Assembly: GCA_965224515.1 (NCBI GenBank)
Contig: OZ245051.1
Location: forward strand, 3,410,001-3,474,000
DNA from: Sedimenticola_A sp040506425
GTDB taxonomy: Bacteria; Pseudomonadota; Gammaproteobacteria; Chromatiales; Chromatiaceae
Reading direction: 5' to 3'
DNA: 64,000 nucleotides
Shown here piece after piece: positions 1-9,240 of this stretch. Each line of letters starts with the position of its first letter. The stretch's first letter is position 1. The notes beneath the pieces were generated by a model. It was not told the DNA's origin and did no database searches. It saw only the letters and a program-made list of their open reading frames with translations. Made by a program: the position numbers and the translations under genes.

Positions 1-1130
1 ACTGACCACTGCACCTTCAGTGCTCCAGTCAGATAACCGGGCCGCCCAGCCCTGCCGGCCAGGACAAACATGATTGCGCCAACCGCGGCATAGGAGAACC
101 AGAAACCGGCTGAGAGAACAGCCGACGGATCAACTGCCAGAACCGCCGCCAGGGCATAAAGCAGGGTACGCGAGCCAGGTAGCGGCCGTCGCAACAGCAC
201 TGCCCCTGTAACAACCGCCAGCATCACCAGGGCACGTTGGGTGGGAATGGAAAAACCTGCCATGGCGGCATAAAACAGCGCTCCTGAAAACGCCAGAATT
301 GCAGCAGCCTGACTTGCAGGCATAAGCTTCAGGCAAAAGAGGGACAAGGCCCAAAGACGCTTTCCGAGAAAAAACAGCAGTCCGGCAATAATTCCGATAT
401 GAAGTCCCGAGATGGCAACCAGGTGGTTTGTGCCGGTTCTGCTGAAGAGTTGCCACTCTGCTGAACCAAACCCGCTTCGGTCACCGATTGTCAGGGCAAG
501 CAGCAGACCGCTGCCGTGGGTCTGGCCAAGGTGGCTGATGACCTGTTCTCTTAATCGTTCGCGCCAACGATCAACAGTGTATTCAATACCACCCTCCCCC
601 AGCTTCGAGTTTACCTCCCCGCCGCGGACATAACCTGTTGCGTTGATACCCCTTCGGTATAACCAGCCTTCGTAGTCAAAGCCACCGGGATTGCTGAAAC
701 CATGGGGTCTCCTCAATTTGATCTTGAGGCGCCAGCGTTCACCAACCCGCAACTTGGGATAGTTCCTGTACCAGGAGAGCCTCACACGCAGCGGGAGATC
801 ATCCCCACCAGATACTCCGTTGATACTGTCGACCATGTATTCAAATCTCAGGCGTCTGCCATCGACCTCTGGCAGCGAGTCCACGACACCTTCTATCGTG
901 ATCTCAACGCCATCCAACTCTTTTACAATCCCGGAAGGCAGTTGTCCCTGGGCTGACCAACTCGCCCATAAAAACCCGAAGGCCACTGCCGCGAATATTC
1001 TGAAAGATGGAAAACGCCAGGCCAGCCAAAGCAGCGAGGGGAGTGACAGGGTGAGATACCAGGGTGGAAGGCTCGGCTGAAACTGTAGAAGCAGAATGCC
1101 TAAAGCAAAACCGATCACCCCTTGAAACAT
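1..1130 (-). CDS. comEC: ComEC/Rec2 DNA-uptake channel, N-terminal ~376 residues (cut by window edge)
   Basis: This inner-membrane protein passes single-stranded DNA into the cytoplasm during natural transformation. The frame is open from ATG at 1130 to the window edge. It reads MFQGVIGFALGILL (first membrane segments), then an OB-like soluble part (VEITIEGVVDSLPEVDG, LRVGERWRLKIKLRRPHG), then the family-typical FDYEGWLYRRGI, LLLALTIGDRSG and HLVAISGLHIGI motifs of the Competence domain, followed by several membrane helices. The C-terminal metallo-beta-lactamase-like part would lie beyond base 1. ATG 1130 is preferred over an in-frame-incompatible ATG at 1135. The gene is divergent from the DUF2062 gene. 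Confidence 0.93.
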   Translation of the reverse strand, partial: MFQGVIGFALGILLLQFQPSLPPWYLTLSLPSLLWLAWRFPSFRIFAAVAFGFLWASWSAQGQLPSGIVKELDGVEITIEGVVDSLPEVDGRRLRFEYMVDSINGVSGGDDLPLRVRLSWYRNYPKLRVGERWRLKIKLRRPHGFSNPGGFDYEGWLYRRGINATGYVRGGEVNSKLGEGGIEYTVDRWRERLREQVISHLGQTHGSGLLLALTIGDRSGFGSAEWQLFSRTGTNHLVAISGLHIGIIAGLLFFLGKRLWALSLFCLKLMPASQAAAILAFSGALFYAAMAGFSIPTQRALVMLAVVTGAVLLRRPLPGSRTLLYALAAVLAVDPSAVLSAGFWFSYAAVGAIMFVLAGRAGRPGYLTGALKVQWS

Positions 1131-1289
1131 GCCATCTCCATGGAGACTATCCTTATGGGATTTATTATCCTATTTCAAAGGGAGCCTGATTTGAAGAGGT
1201 TTAAGTTGCGTTAAGTCATCAATTTGTAGCCAAAGAGTTGATACCGTGCTTGAATACCCTGCGCATACTAAGTCATCGACAGGTTATCG

Positions 1290-1814
1290 ATGCCAAAACA
1301 TATAATTAAACGCTACACGCCAGATCACGATACCATCCGCAACCACAAGCATCTGCAGGTGTTTGGGAAGCTGCTCCATGATCCCAATCTCTGGCACATG
1401 AACCGCCGTTCGGTATCCGGAGCATTTGCAGTCGGCCTCTTCTGGGCATTCATCCCCATACCGTTCCAGATGATTGCGGCGGCAGCCACTGCCATTCCCG
1501 CCCGGGTCAACCTTCCGATCTCGGTCGCACTGGTCTGGATTTCCAATCCGTTGACCATGCCGCCGATGTTCTATTTCAACTACATGGTGGGTACGCTCTT
1601 TCTTGGCAGGGAAGAGGCCGCAGATTTTCAAATGACCCTTGAATGGTTCAGCGAGAGTATGGGGATTATCTGGCAGCCGCTCTACCTTGGCAGCCTGGTC
1701 AGTGCCATTGTCGCGGCAACCCTCGGCTATGGGGCAATGCGCGGGCTATGGCGCCTTCATATCATCACCCACCTGAAAAAGCGGCGTGAACGCAAGCGAA
1801 CCAAAGCGGGTTGA
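1290..1814 (+). CDS. DUF2062 inner-membrane protein
   Basis: This is a 174-residue protein of the DUF2062 family. The family core is visible: SGAFAVGLFWAFIPIPFQM, then LPISVALVWISNPLTMPPM, then FNYMVGTLFLG, with about three membrane-embedded segments and a very basic tail (KKRRERKRTKAG). The function of the family is unknown. Members are often near lolCD and comEC, as here. Its stop is 2 bp from the convergent lolD stop, so the two transcripts probably overlap at their 3' ends. Confidence 0.9.
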   Translation: MPKHIIKRYTPDHDTIRNHKHLQVFGKLLHDPNLWHMNRRSVSGAFAVGLFWAFIPIPFQMIAAAATAIPARVNLPISVALVWISNPLTMPPMFYFNYMVGTLFLGREEAADFQMTLEWFSESMGIIWQPLYLGSLVSAIVAATLGYGAMRGLWRLHIITHLKKRRERKRTKAG

Positions 1815-1816
1815 AC

Positions 1817-2497
1817 TCAGACCTGGAAAGTGCCGTCTTCAAGTTCCAACACCCGCTCCATACGCGCTGCCAGTGACGGGTCGTGGGTCACCACGATAAA
1901 ACTGGTTCCAACTTCCTGGTTCAGTTCCAGCATCAGTTCGTAGACTCTCTCAGCGGTTTTGCGATCGAGGTTGCCGGTAGGCTCATCGGCCAGAACACAC
2001 TTTGGATTGTTGACCAGGGCCCTGGCAATTGCGGCCCTTTGGCGCTCACCGCCTGACATCTCACCGGGTTTATGCCTTACGCGTTCACCAAGTCCGACAC
2101 GTTCAAGCATCGTTGCCGCACGTTCTCTTGCCTCGCTGACTTCACTCCCGCCGAGCAGCAGCGGCATGGCGACATTTTCCAGGGCCGTGAACTCCGGCAG
2201 CAGGTGATGAAACTGGTAGACAAAACCCAGGGTGCGGTTTCTCAGCCGTCCACGGGCCTTCTCACCCAGTCCCTCGATATTCTCACCCTCTATCCACACC
2301 TCACCGGCCGTTGCCAGGTCGAGCCCGCCGAGACAGTGCAACAGCGTACTCTTGCCCGAACCGGAGCTGCCTACAATGGCCAGCCGCTCACCGGCTGCCA
2401 CTTTGAGATCGATCCCTTTCAGAACATCCACCTTGAGCTTGCCGTCCTGGAAACTGCGCACCAGTCCGCGACACTCCATTACCGTTGAATCACTCAT
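1817..2497 (-). CDS. lolD: Lipoprotein-releasing ABC transporter ATPase LolD
   Basis: LolD powers release of outer-membrane lipoproteins from the inner membrane to the chaperone LolA. It has Walker A GSSGSGKSTLLH, the Q-loop region YQFHHLLPEFTALENV, ABC signature MSGGERQRAAIARAL, Walker B CVLADEPTGNLD and the H-loop VVTHD, in the order of an MJ0796/LolD-type ATPase. I start at ATG 2497 (MSDSTVMECRGL) because the longer frame adds a non-homologous leader lying inside lolC. This start overlaps the lolC stop by 8 bp, so the pair is translationally coupled. Confidence 0.95.
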   Translation of the reverse strand: MSDSTVMECRGLVRSFQDGKLKVDVLKGIDLKVAAGERLAIVGSSGSGKSTLLHCLGGLDLATAGEVWIEGENIEGLGEKARGRLRNRTLGFVYQFHHLLPEFTALENVAMPLLLGGSEVSEARERAATMLERVGLGERVRHKPGEMSGGERQRAAIARALVNNPKCVLADEPTGNLDRKTAERVYELMLELNQEVGTSFIVVTHDPSLAARMERVLELEDGTFQV

Positions 2498-3737
2498 AGC
2501 GCAGCGCCTCCGCGGGTTGAGTGCGTGAGGCACGCCATGCCGGGTAGAGGGTTGCAAACAGGGTGATCACAAACGCCGTGATGCTGACGTAGGTTACATC
2601 GCTCCAGTGCAGGTCCGAAGGAAAACGGCTGATGTAATAGACACTGGGGTCAAGGAAATTGACACCCAACTGCTCCTCGATCCACTTCACTATGTGCTCG
2701 ATGTTGAGTGACAGGGCGATACCACCAACGATCCCGATTATTGTGCCTATAAAACCGATGGTTGCCCCCTGGATGATGAATATACCCATAATGCTGCCAG
2801 GGGATGCGCCCAGTGTTCTGAGGATAGCTATATCGCTCTGCTTGTCGGTTACTACCATCACCAGGGTCGATACGATATTGAAGGCGGCAACCGCCACGAT
2901 CAGAAAAAGAATCAGCGCCATCATCCTCTTTTCGGTCTGCAGCGCGGTAAAGAAATTGCGATGCTGGTAGGTCCAGTCGGTAACCCGGTAGACCCCGGGC
3001 AGCTGGGCGGCCAGTTCCCTGGAAACTTTCGGCGCCTTCAGCAGATCAACAAGCTTAAGACGCACCCCGGTTACGTTGTCACCGTAGCGCATCAGTTTTG
3101 CGGCATCTTTGATGTGAACCAATGCCACGCCACGGTCATACTCACCCATGCCGACTTCAAAAACACCCTTGACGGTAAAGCGTTTGAGCCTCGGCATCGA
3201 GCCAGCGGGAGTCATCCTTACCTGGGGGGTGACCACTGTTACCTTGTCACCGACAGAGACGCCAAGAGTGAAGGCGAGCTCACGACCCAGAATGATGTCG
3301 AATTTTCCCGCCTCAAGGCTCTCCAGGCGGCCCGCCACCATGTGTTCACCGACATCGGACACCCTGCTCTCGAAATCCGGCTGTACCCCCCTGAGCATGG
3401 TCCCGCTCACCTTCCGACCGTTAACCAGCATGGTCTGAGCCTCAATGAACGGTGCCTGCCCCACCACCTTTGGATGCTCCTGTGAGAGCCGCATCGCCTC
3501 TTTCCAGTCTTTCAGCTGGCCGTCAAAGGCCATAATTGATGCGTGAGATGCCATTCCGAGAATGCGTTCACGGACTTCTTTGTGAAACCCGTTCATAACA
3601 GAGAGCACGGTAATCAATGCAACCACGCCCAGCATAATGCCCAGCATTGATATCAGGGAGATGAAGGAGATGAAATGGTTACGTCGCTTGGCGCGGGTGT
3701 AACGGAGTCCGACAAAAAGTTCCAGGGGTCTAAACAT
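2490..3737 (-). CDS. lolC: Lipoprotein-releasing ABC transporter permease LolC/E
   Basis: This 415-residue inner-membrane subunit of the Lol exporter starts FRPLELFVGLRYTRAKRRNHFISFISLISMLGI, the family N-terminus. One membrane helix follows, then a large periplasmic MacB-like domain (about residues 45-260) and three C-terminal helices with the FtsX-type core (IVSTLVMVVTDKQSDIAILRTLGAS). Only one lolC/lolE-like permease is present, so a homodimeric LolF-like arrangement is possible. The next gene downstream is lolD, overlapping. Confidence 0.93.
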   Translation of the reverse strand: MFRPLELFVGLRYTRAKRRNHFISFISLISMLGIMLGVVALITVLSVMNGFHKEVRERILGMASHASIMAFDGQLKDWKEAMRLSQEHPKVVGQAPFIEAQTMLVNGRKVSGTMLRGVQPDFESRVSDVGEHMVAGRLESLEAGKFDIILGRELAFTLGVSVGDKVTVVTPQVRMTPAGSMPRLKRFTVKGVFEVGMGEYDRGVALVHIKDAAKLMRYGDNVTGVRLKLVDLLKAPKVSRELAAQLPGVYRVTDWTYQHRNFFTALQTEKRMMALILFLIVAVAAFNIVSTLVMVVTDKQSDIAILRTLGASPGSIMGIFIIQGATIGFIGTIIGIVGGIALSLNIEHIVKWIEEQLGVNFLDPSVYYISRFPSDLHWSDVTYVSITAFVITLFATLYPAWRASRTQPAEALRYE

Positions 3738-3842
3738 AGGGGCGAATTAAACCATATTTGGATAAAAAACACCCTTGTCTTCCCTATATTTAAGTCAAAC
3801 TGCTATATTCACAGTTAGAATAACCGGACAGGAGTTCAAATA

Positions 3843-4133
3843 ATGAAGTTGATCGCCCCGCTGTTACTTGCCGCTGCCCTGATTCCCGCAGCATCGGTGG
3901 TAACCGCCGACGTACTGTTACTGGATGCCATCTCTGAGAACCCCGTAAACAGTGCTGAAGGAGTGCCACGGCCCGGCGCCGGCCAAACCATGGACCAGGT
4001 TCGTTCACGTTTTGGCGAGCCGGCCAATGAAATTCCCTGGATCGGCGATCCACCAATAAGCCGTTGGGTTTACGACGACTTTACCGTCTACTTTGAGCAC
4101 GACCACGTCATCACGACGGTAATCCACCGTTAG
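3843..4133 (+). CDS. Small periplasmic protein of unknown function
   Basis: This 96-residue protein has a clear Sec signal peptide (MKLIAPLLLAAALIPAASVVTA). The mature part reads PRPGAGQTMDQVRSRFGEPANEI and ends with RWVYDDFTVYFEHDHVITTVIHR. The M..V...FGEP..... W.Y..F.VYF....V pattern resembles the SmpA/OmlA (BamE-type) fold, but I cannot assign a function. GGAG at 3831-3834 is a reasonable ribosome site. It is divergent from lolC. Confidence 0.8.
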   Translation: MKLIAPLLLAAALIPAASVVTADVLLLDAISENPVNSAEGVPRPGAGQTMDQVRSRFGEPANEIPWIGDPPISRWVYDDFTVYFEHDHVITTVIHR

Positions 4134-4254
4134 TCGAAGCCCCTCCAACCGGTGCCTTGATAATGAAGGCACCGGTGCGGCTGTCCCTGATCCTCAGAAA
4201 AGTTTCCACCAAGGAAACTGCAATCCTGTTGCACATCACAGCATTTGACATGCC

Positions 4255-5151
4255 ATGACTGAAAAATCCGACCCTGAACTGGCTGTCGCCCTGATCCAGC
4301 ATGACAACGGACCATCGACCGATGCCAATCTTGGACTGATCGAAAGGGAGACCAGGAAGGCAGCAGCAAAGGGGGCCAAGCTGATTCTGCTGCAAGAGCT
4401 GCATAACGGCCCCTACTTCTGCCAGTTGGAGGATACAGACAACTTCGACCTGGCAGAACCCGTTCCCGGGCCTACGACCGAGCGACTTGCCGCACTGGCC
4501 GGAGAGCTGGGTGTAGTGATCGTAGCCTCGCTGTTTGAAAAACGCTCTGCCGGTCTTTACCACAACACCGCGGTGGTGCTCGACGCAGACGGCACAATCG
4601 CCGGCAAGTACCGCAAGATGCACATCCCGGATGACCCCGGGTTCTACGAAAAATTCTACTTCACACCCGGTGACATGGGATTCAAGCCCGTAGACACAGC
4701 TGTGGGCCGCCTTGGAGTACTGGTCTGCTGGGATCAGTGGTATCCGGAAGCAGCCCGCCTCATGGCCCTGGCCGGTGCAGAGCTGCTGCTCTACCCCACG
4801 GCCATAGGCTGGGACCCACGGGACGACAAGGCTGAGCAGAACCGGCAGCTGGAGGCGTGGATCACCGTGCAGCGTGGCCATGCCATAGCAAACGGTCTGC
4901 CTTTGCTGGCCTGCAACCGCTCTGGAGCTGAGGCAGACCCCTCCGGCAGCTCACCCGGCATCAGGTTCTGGGGAAACTCATTCGCCTGCGGTCCCCAGGG
5001 TGAACTGCTGGGTCAGACCGATGGAAACCCGCAGACCCTGATCACAACCGTGGACATGGCCCGCTGTGAAGAAGTGCGCCGTATCTGGCCCTTTCTGCGA
5101 GACAGGCGTATCGACGCCTACGACAAGCTCAAACTGCGCTTCGATGATTAA
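4255..5151 (+). CDS. aguB: N-carbamoylputrescine amidase
   Basis: It hydrolyses N-carbamoylputrescine to putrescine, CO2 and ammonia in the agmatine route of polyamine synthesis. This is a 298-residue nitrilase-superfamily protein. The catalytic triad is visible: Glu48 in LLQELHNG, Lys in GKYRKMHIPDDPG (about residue 120) and Cys in LVCWDQWYPEAARL (about residue 157). The substrate-typical IGWDPRDD and ITVQRGHAIANG stretches are present. The usual partner, agmatine deiminase (aguA), is not next to it in this window. Confidence 0.92.
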   Translation: MTEKSDPELAVALIQHDNGPSTDANLGLIERETRKAAAKGAKLILLQELHNGPYFCQLEDTDNFDLAEPVPGPTTERLAALAGELGVVIVASLFEKRSAGLYHNTAVVLDADGTIAGKYRKMHIPDDPGFYEKFYFTPGDMGFKPVDTAVGRLGVLVCWDQWYPEAARLMALAGAELLLYPTAIGWDPRDDKAEQNRQLEAWITVQRGHAIANGLPLLACNRSGAEADPSGSSPGIRFWGNSFACGPQGELLGQTDGNPQTLITTVDMARCEEVRRIWPFLRDRRIDAYDKLKLRFDD

Positions 5152-5292
5152 CCCACCGAGTCTTCAGGGGATTCGTTGACTCATATCAGCAATCTCTTAT
5201 ACTGGATGCTTCGACAGTACCTTTTGTCATGGATCTGCATTCAGATCAGCAGCAAACCAGCCCAGATAACCGAACCCGGATGAAATAACCCC

Positions 5293-5577
5293 ATGAGTGA
5301 CAACAGCAAAGAGCGCGACGTTATGATGGTCATGCGCAAAGTACTGGCAAGTATCATCAAGGACACCACCCCTCCCCCCGGAACCCGGCACCCGTTGTCA
5401 GAGAAGACCATTCAGGATGTGCGCATGTGCCTGGGACTGATCAGTGCCCGTGAACGTGAACTGGCCGATGAGGCCGGCGCCGTCGTGGAGAAGCCCTATT
5501 TCGTGGACGAGCAGCCCAGCAGCAACGTGGTCTCCATCAGCAACATCGGCAGGACGGACAAAGAGAGCTCAGACTAG
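5293..5577 (+). CDS. Conserved-looking small cytoplasmic protein, unknown
   Basis: This 94-residue soluble protein has no signal peptide. It begins MSDNSKERDVMMVMRKVLASIIKDT, followed by PLSEKTIQDVRMCLGLISARERELA and a polar tail. Codon use matches the neighbours and it has its own start region downstream of aguB. I do not recognise a family. The MITE-like repeat at 5638-5756 follows it. Confidence 0.65.
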   Translation: MSDNSKERDVMMVMRKVLASIIKDTTPPPGTRHPLSEKTIQDVRMCLGLISARERELADEAGAVVEKPYFVDEQPSSNVVSISNIGRTDKESSD

Positions 5578-5637
5578 TGGCCCACCAGGCCTGTTAACTT
5601 GCTGGTTCTCTGTGTACCCTGTGCAGCATAATCTTTA

Positions 5638-5756
5638 CTGGCTCTGCAAAAGCTACTGTAATTCATCTGCTGTAGGTCGGCTTTCAAGCCGACATGTCGG
5701 CCTAAAGGCCGACCTACGTACCATGAATGCCGCCACAGTGGTTTTGTACAGAACCA
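5638..5756. repeat. MITE-like element with internal REP dimer, copy 1
   Basis: This 119-bp element is bounded by imperfect inverted repeats: CTGGCTCTGCAAAAGC on the left, and the complement of GGTTTTGTACAGAACCAG on the right. Inside, at 5672-5717, is the 46-bp REP dimer, two hairpins joined by ACATGT. The second copy with the same ends is at 37120-37254. It is noncoding. Confidence 0.7.
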
Positions 5757-5789
5757 GTCAATCTTTTACGCACCAAGTGAGACCACTTC

Positions 5790-6281
5790 ATGCAGATCGA
5801 AAAATACAGGGTCGTCATCCTCAACTATATCGCCCGTGACGACTCCGGCGAAACCATCGACAGCTCCGACATCGATGGCCCCATCCGTTATATCCATGGC
5901 ACCGAAGATCTTATCCCGGGCCTGGAAAATGCCCTGGAGGGCCGTGAGCAGGGTGAACGACTGACCGTTGATGTCCCAATGGAAGAGGCCTATGGCCCAA
6001 GGGATGAGAATATGGTGGAGGCGGTTCCCCGCGCCAATTTCGAAGGCGTCTCCGAAATCAGCCCCGGGATGAAATTCCAGACCGAGATGGACGACGGCAC
6101 GCCGATGCTGGTGACCGTTACCGCGGTGGATGACAAGCAGGTCACTGTCGATGGCAATCACCCCCTCGCCGGCAAAAACATGAGCTTCGAGCTGGAGATC
6201 GTGGAGGTGAGAGATGCGACATCTGAAGAGATCGAGCATGGCCACGTACACGAAGAGGGTGGCAACTGCAGCCTCCATTGA
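5790..6281 (+). CDS. slyD: FKBP-type peptidyl-prolyl isomerase, SlyD-like
   Basis: This 163-residue cytoplasmic prolyl isomerase and chaperone has the SlyD/FkpB architecture. FKBP strands carry DSGETIDSSD, IRYIHGTEDLIPGLENAL and GERLTVDVPMEEAYGPRDENM. The inserted-flap (IF) domain follows (about residues 70-125, ending VDGNHPLAGKNMSFELEIVEV). The C-terminus is EHGHVHEEGGNCSLH, a shortened version of the His/Cys metal-binding tail of E. coli SlyD. Confidence 0.88.
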   Translation: MQIEKYRVVILNYIARDDSGETIDSSDIDGPIRYIHGTEDLIPGLENALEGREQGERLTVDVPMEEAYGPRDENMVEAVPRANFEGVSEISPGMKFQTEMDDGTPMLVTVTAVDDKQVTVDGNHPLAGKNMSFELEIVEVRDATSEEIEHGHVHEEGGNCSLH

Positions 6282-6357
6282 ACTGGAGCATATCCCCTGA
6301 GACGCCTGGATATCGCCTTGCTGCTGCAGGTAAGCTCCTGAGCTTAGGAAGAGACCA

Positions 6358-7827
6358 CTACCCCTTCTCAGGTGTCGATTCCAGCACCCTGGCCAGTAAC
6401 TCCCAGAACCTTGCCACGCTACTGATCTGCACCCGCTCATCAGGCGAGTGGGGATAGCGGATGGTAGGGCCGAAGGAGATCATGTCCCAACGGGGATAGG
6501 TCGCACCCAGAATCCCGCACTCAAGCCCGGCATGTATGCCGCCTATCTCAGCCTCGCTGCCAAAACACTCGCGGTATGCTTCCAGTGTCGTCTTCAATAC
6601 GGGGGAATCCGGGTTCGGCTGCCAACCGGGGTAGTGACCATCAAAGGTGGTCTCCGCCCCCGCCAGACTGAACAGGGACTGGATAGATTCACAGACCATA
6701 TCCCTTGCCGAGTTTACAGAACTGCGCACCAGGTTGAACACCCTGATAAAACCGTCCTCAGTTTTTACTATGGCCAGGTTGGTTGACGTCTCAACCAGGC
6801 CCGGAAAGCTGTCACTCATACGGATGACACCATGGGGACAGGCGCCCACAAGGTCTAACAGCTTCTGCTGGGAAACCGCATCCATGCATTGATTGGGAAC
6901 CGCCTCGGGCTGCAGGGACAACAATACCCCGGCATCAGTCTGTGACAGTTCATCAGCGTAGACTGCCTGCCACTCCTGCAATAACTGTTTCAGCCGGGAT
7001 TCGTTCTCCGTTGGTACAAGGATTGTTGCAAAGGCCTCACGCGGGATGGCGTTGCGCAGACTCCCACCGTTGACACCGGCCAATCTCAAGCCACAGGCGT
7101 TTTGAACCTGGCCAATGAAACGAAACAGCAGTTTATTGGCATTACCACGACCCCGGTGGATATCGACACCTGAATGACCGCCCTTCAGCCCGGTAACTGA
7201 CAGTGAAAAAGCAGTCATTCCCTCTTCTGTATGCTCTGCCCTGTATGGAAGCTCACTGTTCACATTGGCACCACCGGCACAGCCGATGCACAACACCCCC
7301 TCATCCTCTGAGTCCATGTTGACCAGGATATCGCCCTTCAAAAGACCGGGTGCCAGGCCAAATGCCCCTCCCATGCCATCCTCTTCATTGCTGGTAAAAA
7401 GCGCCTCTATCGGTCCGTGCAACAGATCCGTCGACTCCAGGACCGCCATGGCTGCGGCAACACCTATGCCGTTATCAGCCCCCAGGGTGGTCCCTTCTGC
7501 ATGTACCCAGTCCTCCTCTATCCGGGTCTGAATGGGATCCCTGGTAAAGTCATGGGACGAACCGGTGTTGGCCTGGGGTACCATGTCGAGATGGCCCTGG
7601 AGTATCACCCCCTTTCTATCCTCCATCCCTGGTGTGGCGGGTTTTCTTACGATGACATTACCCGGCTCATCCCTCTCGACCTCCAGGCCAAGCCCACTGG
7701 CAAAGCCCATGAGCAGTTGTTGTACAGCCTCTTCGTGATGGGATGGCCTGGGAGTACGCGTGAGCAGATGGAAGTTCTTCCAGAGCAGTTCAGGCTCCAG
7801 TTTTTCGATCAGTTTTTCGTTCATCAA
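6358..7827 (-). CDS. pepD: Cytosol non-specific dipeptidase (aminoacyl-histidine dipeptidase), M20 family
   Basis: This 489-residue metallopeptidase cleaves dipeptides including Xaa-His. Metal and catalytic motifs are in place: GVILQGHLDMVPQ (His ligand and Asp), TTLGADNGIGVAAAMA (bridging Asp), ALFTSNEEDGMGGAFG (general-base Glu and ligand Glu), MDSEDEG and IHAGLECGILG. A lid domain lies between about residues 205 and 390. Its length matches PepD (about 485). It is convergent with the slyD-like gene. Confidence 0.93.
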   Translation of the reverse strand: MMNEKLIEKLEPELLWKNFHLLTRTPRPSHHEEAVQQLLMGFASGLGLEVERDEPGNVIVRKPATPGMEDRKGVILQGHLDMVPQANTGSSHDFTRDPIQTRIEEDWVHAEGTTLGADNGIGVAAAMAVLESTDLLHGPIEALFTSNEEDGMGGAFGLAPGLLKGDILVNMDSEDEGVLCIGCAGGANVNSELPYRAEHTEEGMTAFSLSVTGLKGGHSGVDIHRGRGNANKLLFRFIGQVQNACGLRLAGVNGGSLRNAIPREAFATILVPTENESRLKQLLQEWQAVYADELSQTDAGVLLSLQPEAVPNQCMDAVSQQKLLDLVGACPHGVIRMSDSFPGLVETSTNLAIVKTEDGFIRVFNLVRSSVNSARDMVCESIQSLFSLAGAETTFDGHYPGWQPNPDSPVLKTTLEAYRECFGSEAEIGGIHAGLECGILGATYPRWDMISFGPTIRYPHSPDERVQISSVARFWELLARVLESTPEKG

Positions 7828-7849
7828 TCAGCGCTTCAGAATAGACAAT

Positions 7850-7881
7850 GGGGTGTGGAATATTAGCAGTTTCCACACCCC
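7850..7881. terminator. Inverted repeat between the DUF3179 gene and pepD
   Basis: GGGGTGTGGAA pairs with TTCCACACCCC across a 10-base loop, just past the DUF3179 stop and before pepD starts. It lacks a clear T-tract on the minus strand, so it is only a possible terminator or mRNA-stabilising hairpin. Confidence 0.5.
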
Positions 7882-7897
7882 GATGGCTGATCAAAAA

Positions 7898-8842
7898 TCA
7901 GTCGACTGAAAATACGTCAGTGTCCGGATGGAACGCATACCAGGCAAACCAGAACGACATGATGGCAGGAATCTCGTTGCCACTGTCATCCGTAAGCCAG
8001 GCGCTCTTGCTGGTGTCGTTGTAGTGAATCCTGATCTTCTTGCCGGCAACCACATCATCCACCTCTCCCGGTGTCTTGCTCAGCTCGGCAAACGGATAGG
8101 CTTTGAAGTGTCCGTCCACTTCCAGGCCCAGAACCCTCTCCTTGGGGTGATACCTGTGATCCCGGTTTTTTACGGGAAACCAGACACCCTTGGTATCCTC
8201 GTATCCGGAGTAAGGATCACTGTCGTAATCCCTGCTGAAGCCTGTTTGCCTGGAGAGTACCAGGGTATCCGGATACTGCTCATGCCAGGCCTCCCAGGTT
8301 GTTTGCATCATGGGCAGCATCTCAAGTCGCTTTCCAACCATGGGGCCTGCGACTGCCTTTGACAGAATCTGGGACCAGAGAGAGTCACTCTGGCGGTCAT
8401 AGAGCAGAACATCGCTATTATAGAGCAGCCCGGAGACACCGAAGCTCATATCCTTCCCGTCGATATGGGCATCGTAAGCCACACCGCTACCGCAGAGTGG
8501 ACAGTAGGTGACAACAACAGCACTTTCGCCGAAACGGTCATTAACGATTTCGTGCCAGTTCATGATGCTGATGGGATAGGCCTTGGCAATCCCGTTGTGG
8601 GCAAGACCCAATACGCGATCAGAGGGGTTGAGCGAATCCGGTTCAGCCGGTTGTGTAAAGCGAGGATCATCCAGTGAGGGAATACCGTCCTTGGGGGGAC
8701 CACCGGAATGGATTTCGCCCAGAGGGATGAGTGCTGTTTTCTCATCCACGTCAAACCCGTTATATTCCTGCGCCCAGCAATAACCTGCGTAGGCAAGCAC
8801 TCCCACAAGCGCAGTGGACAAGAGTTGTGTTGTTCGCCGCAC
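7898..8842 (-). CDS. DUF3179 domain protein, exported
   Basis: This 314-residue protein has a signal peptide (TTQLLSTALVGVLAYAGYCWA). The DUF3179 signature is clear: AYPISIMNWHEIVND, VVVTYCPLCGSGVAYD (a CxxC pair), SGLLYNSDVLLYDRQSDSLWSQ and a second half with a matching KERVLGLEVDGHFKAYPF. The family's function is not established. The CPLCG pair and periplasmic location could fit metal or heme contact, but that is inference. Confidence 0.9.
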   Translation of the reverse strand: MRRTTQLLSTALVGVLAYAGYCWAQEYNGFDVDEKTALIPLGEIHSGGPPKDGIPSLDDPRFTQPAEPDSLNPSDRVLGLAHNGIAKAYPISIMNWHEIVNDRFGESAVVVTYCPLCGSGVAYDAHIDGKDMSFGVSGLLYNSDVLLYDRQSDSLWSQILSKAVAGPMVGKRLEMLPMMQTTWEAWHEQYPDTLVLSRQTGFSRDYDSDPYSGYEDTKGVWFPVKNRDHRYHPKERVLGLEVDGHFKAYPFAELSKTPGEVDDVVAGKKIRIHYNDTSKSAWLTDDSGNEIPAIMSFWFAWYAFHPDTDVFSVD

Positions 8843-9030
8843 ATCGATCTCCTCTCAGTAACCTGGCCATCGGGCCCTACTAGTGAGACCGCAATGGCGG
8901 AGATTTTATTTCACTGGATATCAATGCCGGGGGATGGCTGTTACAAAAGCTCAGGATACGGGAATGACTGCCCTGTCCAACAAGATGGAGGGGATGGACT
9001 GACGAAACCCCGTCCAGGGCAGCTGCATCA

Positions 9031-9240
9031 TCAACGATCTATTGATAGTGGAGCCGCGTAGTAGAGCTCTTTCTGCAGGGTCTTGAGTACCTCTTCACTT
9101 TCCAGCAACACCCACTGATTGAGTTTGCAATCACGATACTCTGACCTGCCTGTTCTGCGGCATTTCCTGACAAGAATGCCTTTTTTCAGAGAAGTCTCCC
9201 ACCGGGAGTCTTTGCTGCGCTTGAATAAATTACCAAACAT
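9031..9240 (-). CDS. Small basic protein, unknown
   Basis: This 69-residue protein starts MFGNLFKRSKDSRWETSLKKG and contains RKCRRTGRSEYRDCKLNQW with two cysteines. AGGGG lies upstream of the ATG as a ribosome site. There is no family I recognise and no signal peptide. It sits alone between the DUF3179 gene and a divergent region. Confidence 0.6.
   Translation of the reverse strand: MFGNLFKRSKDSRWETSLKKGILVRKCRRTGRSEYRDCKLNQWVLLESEEVLKTLQKELYYAAPLSIDR

Noticed and set aside
1..1080. Apparent break-up of comEC, because several short frames in different phases cover it
   Set aside because: Careful reading shows one uninterrupted minus-strand frame from 1130 to the window edge.
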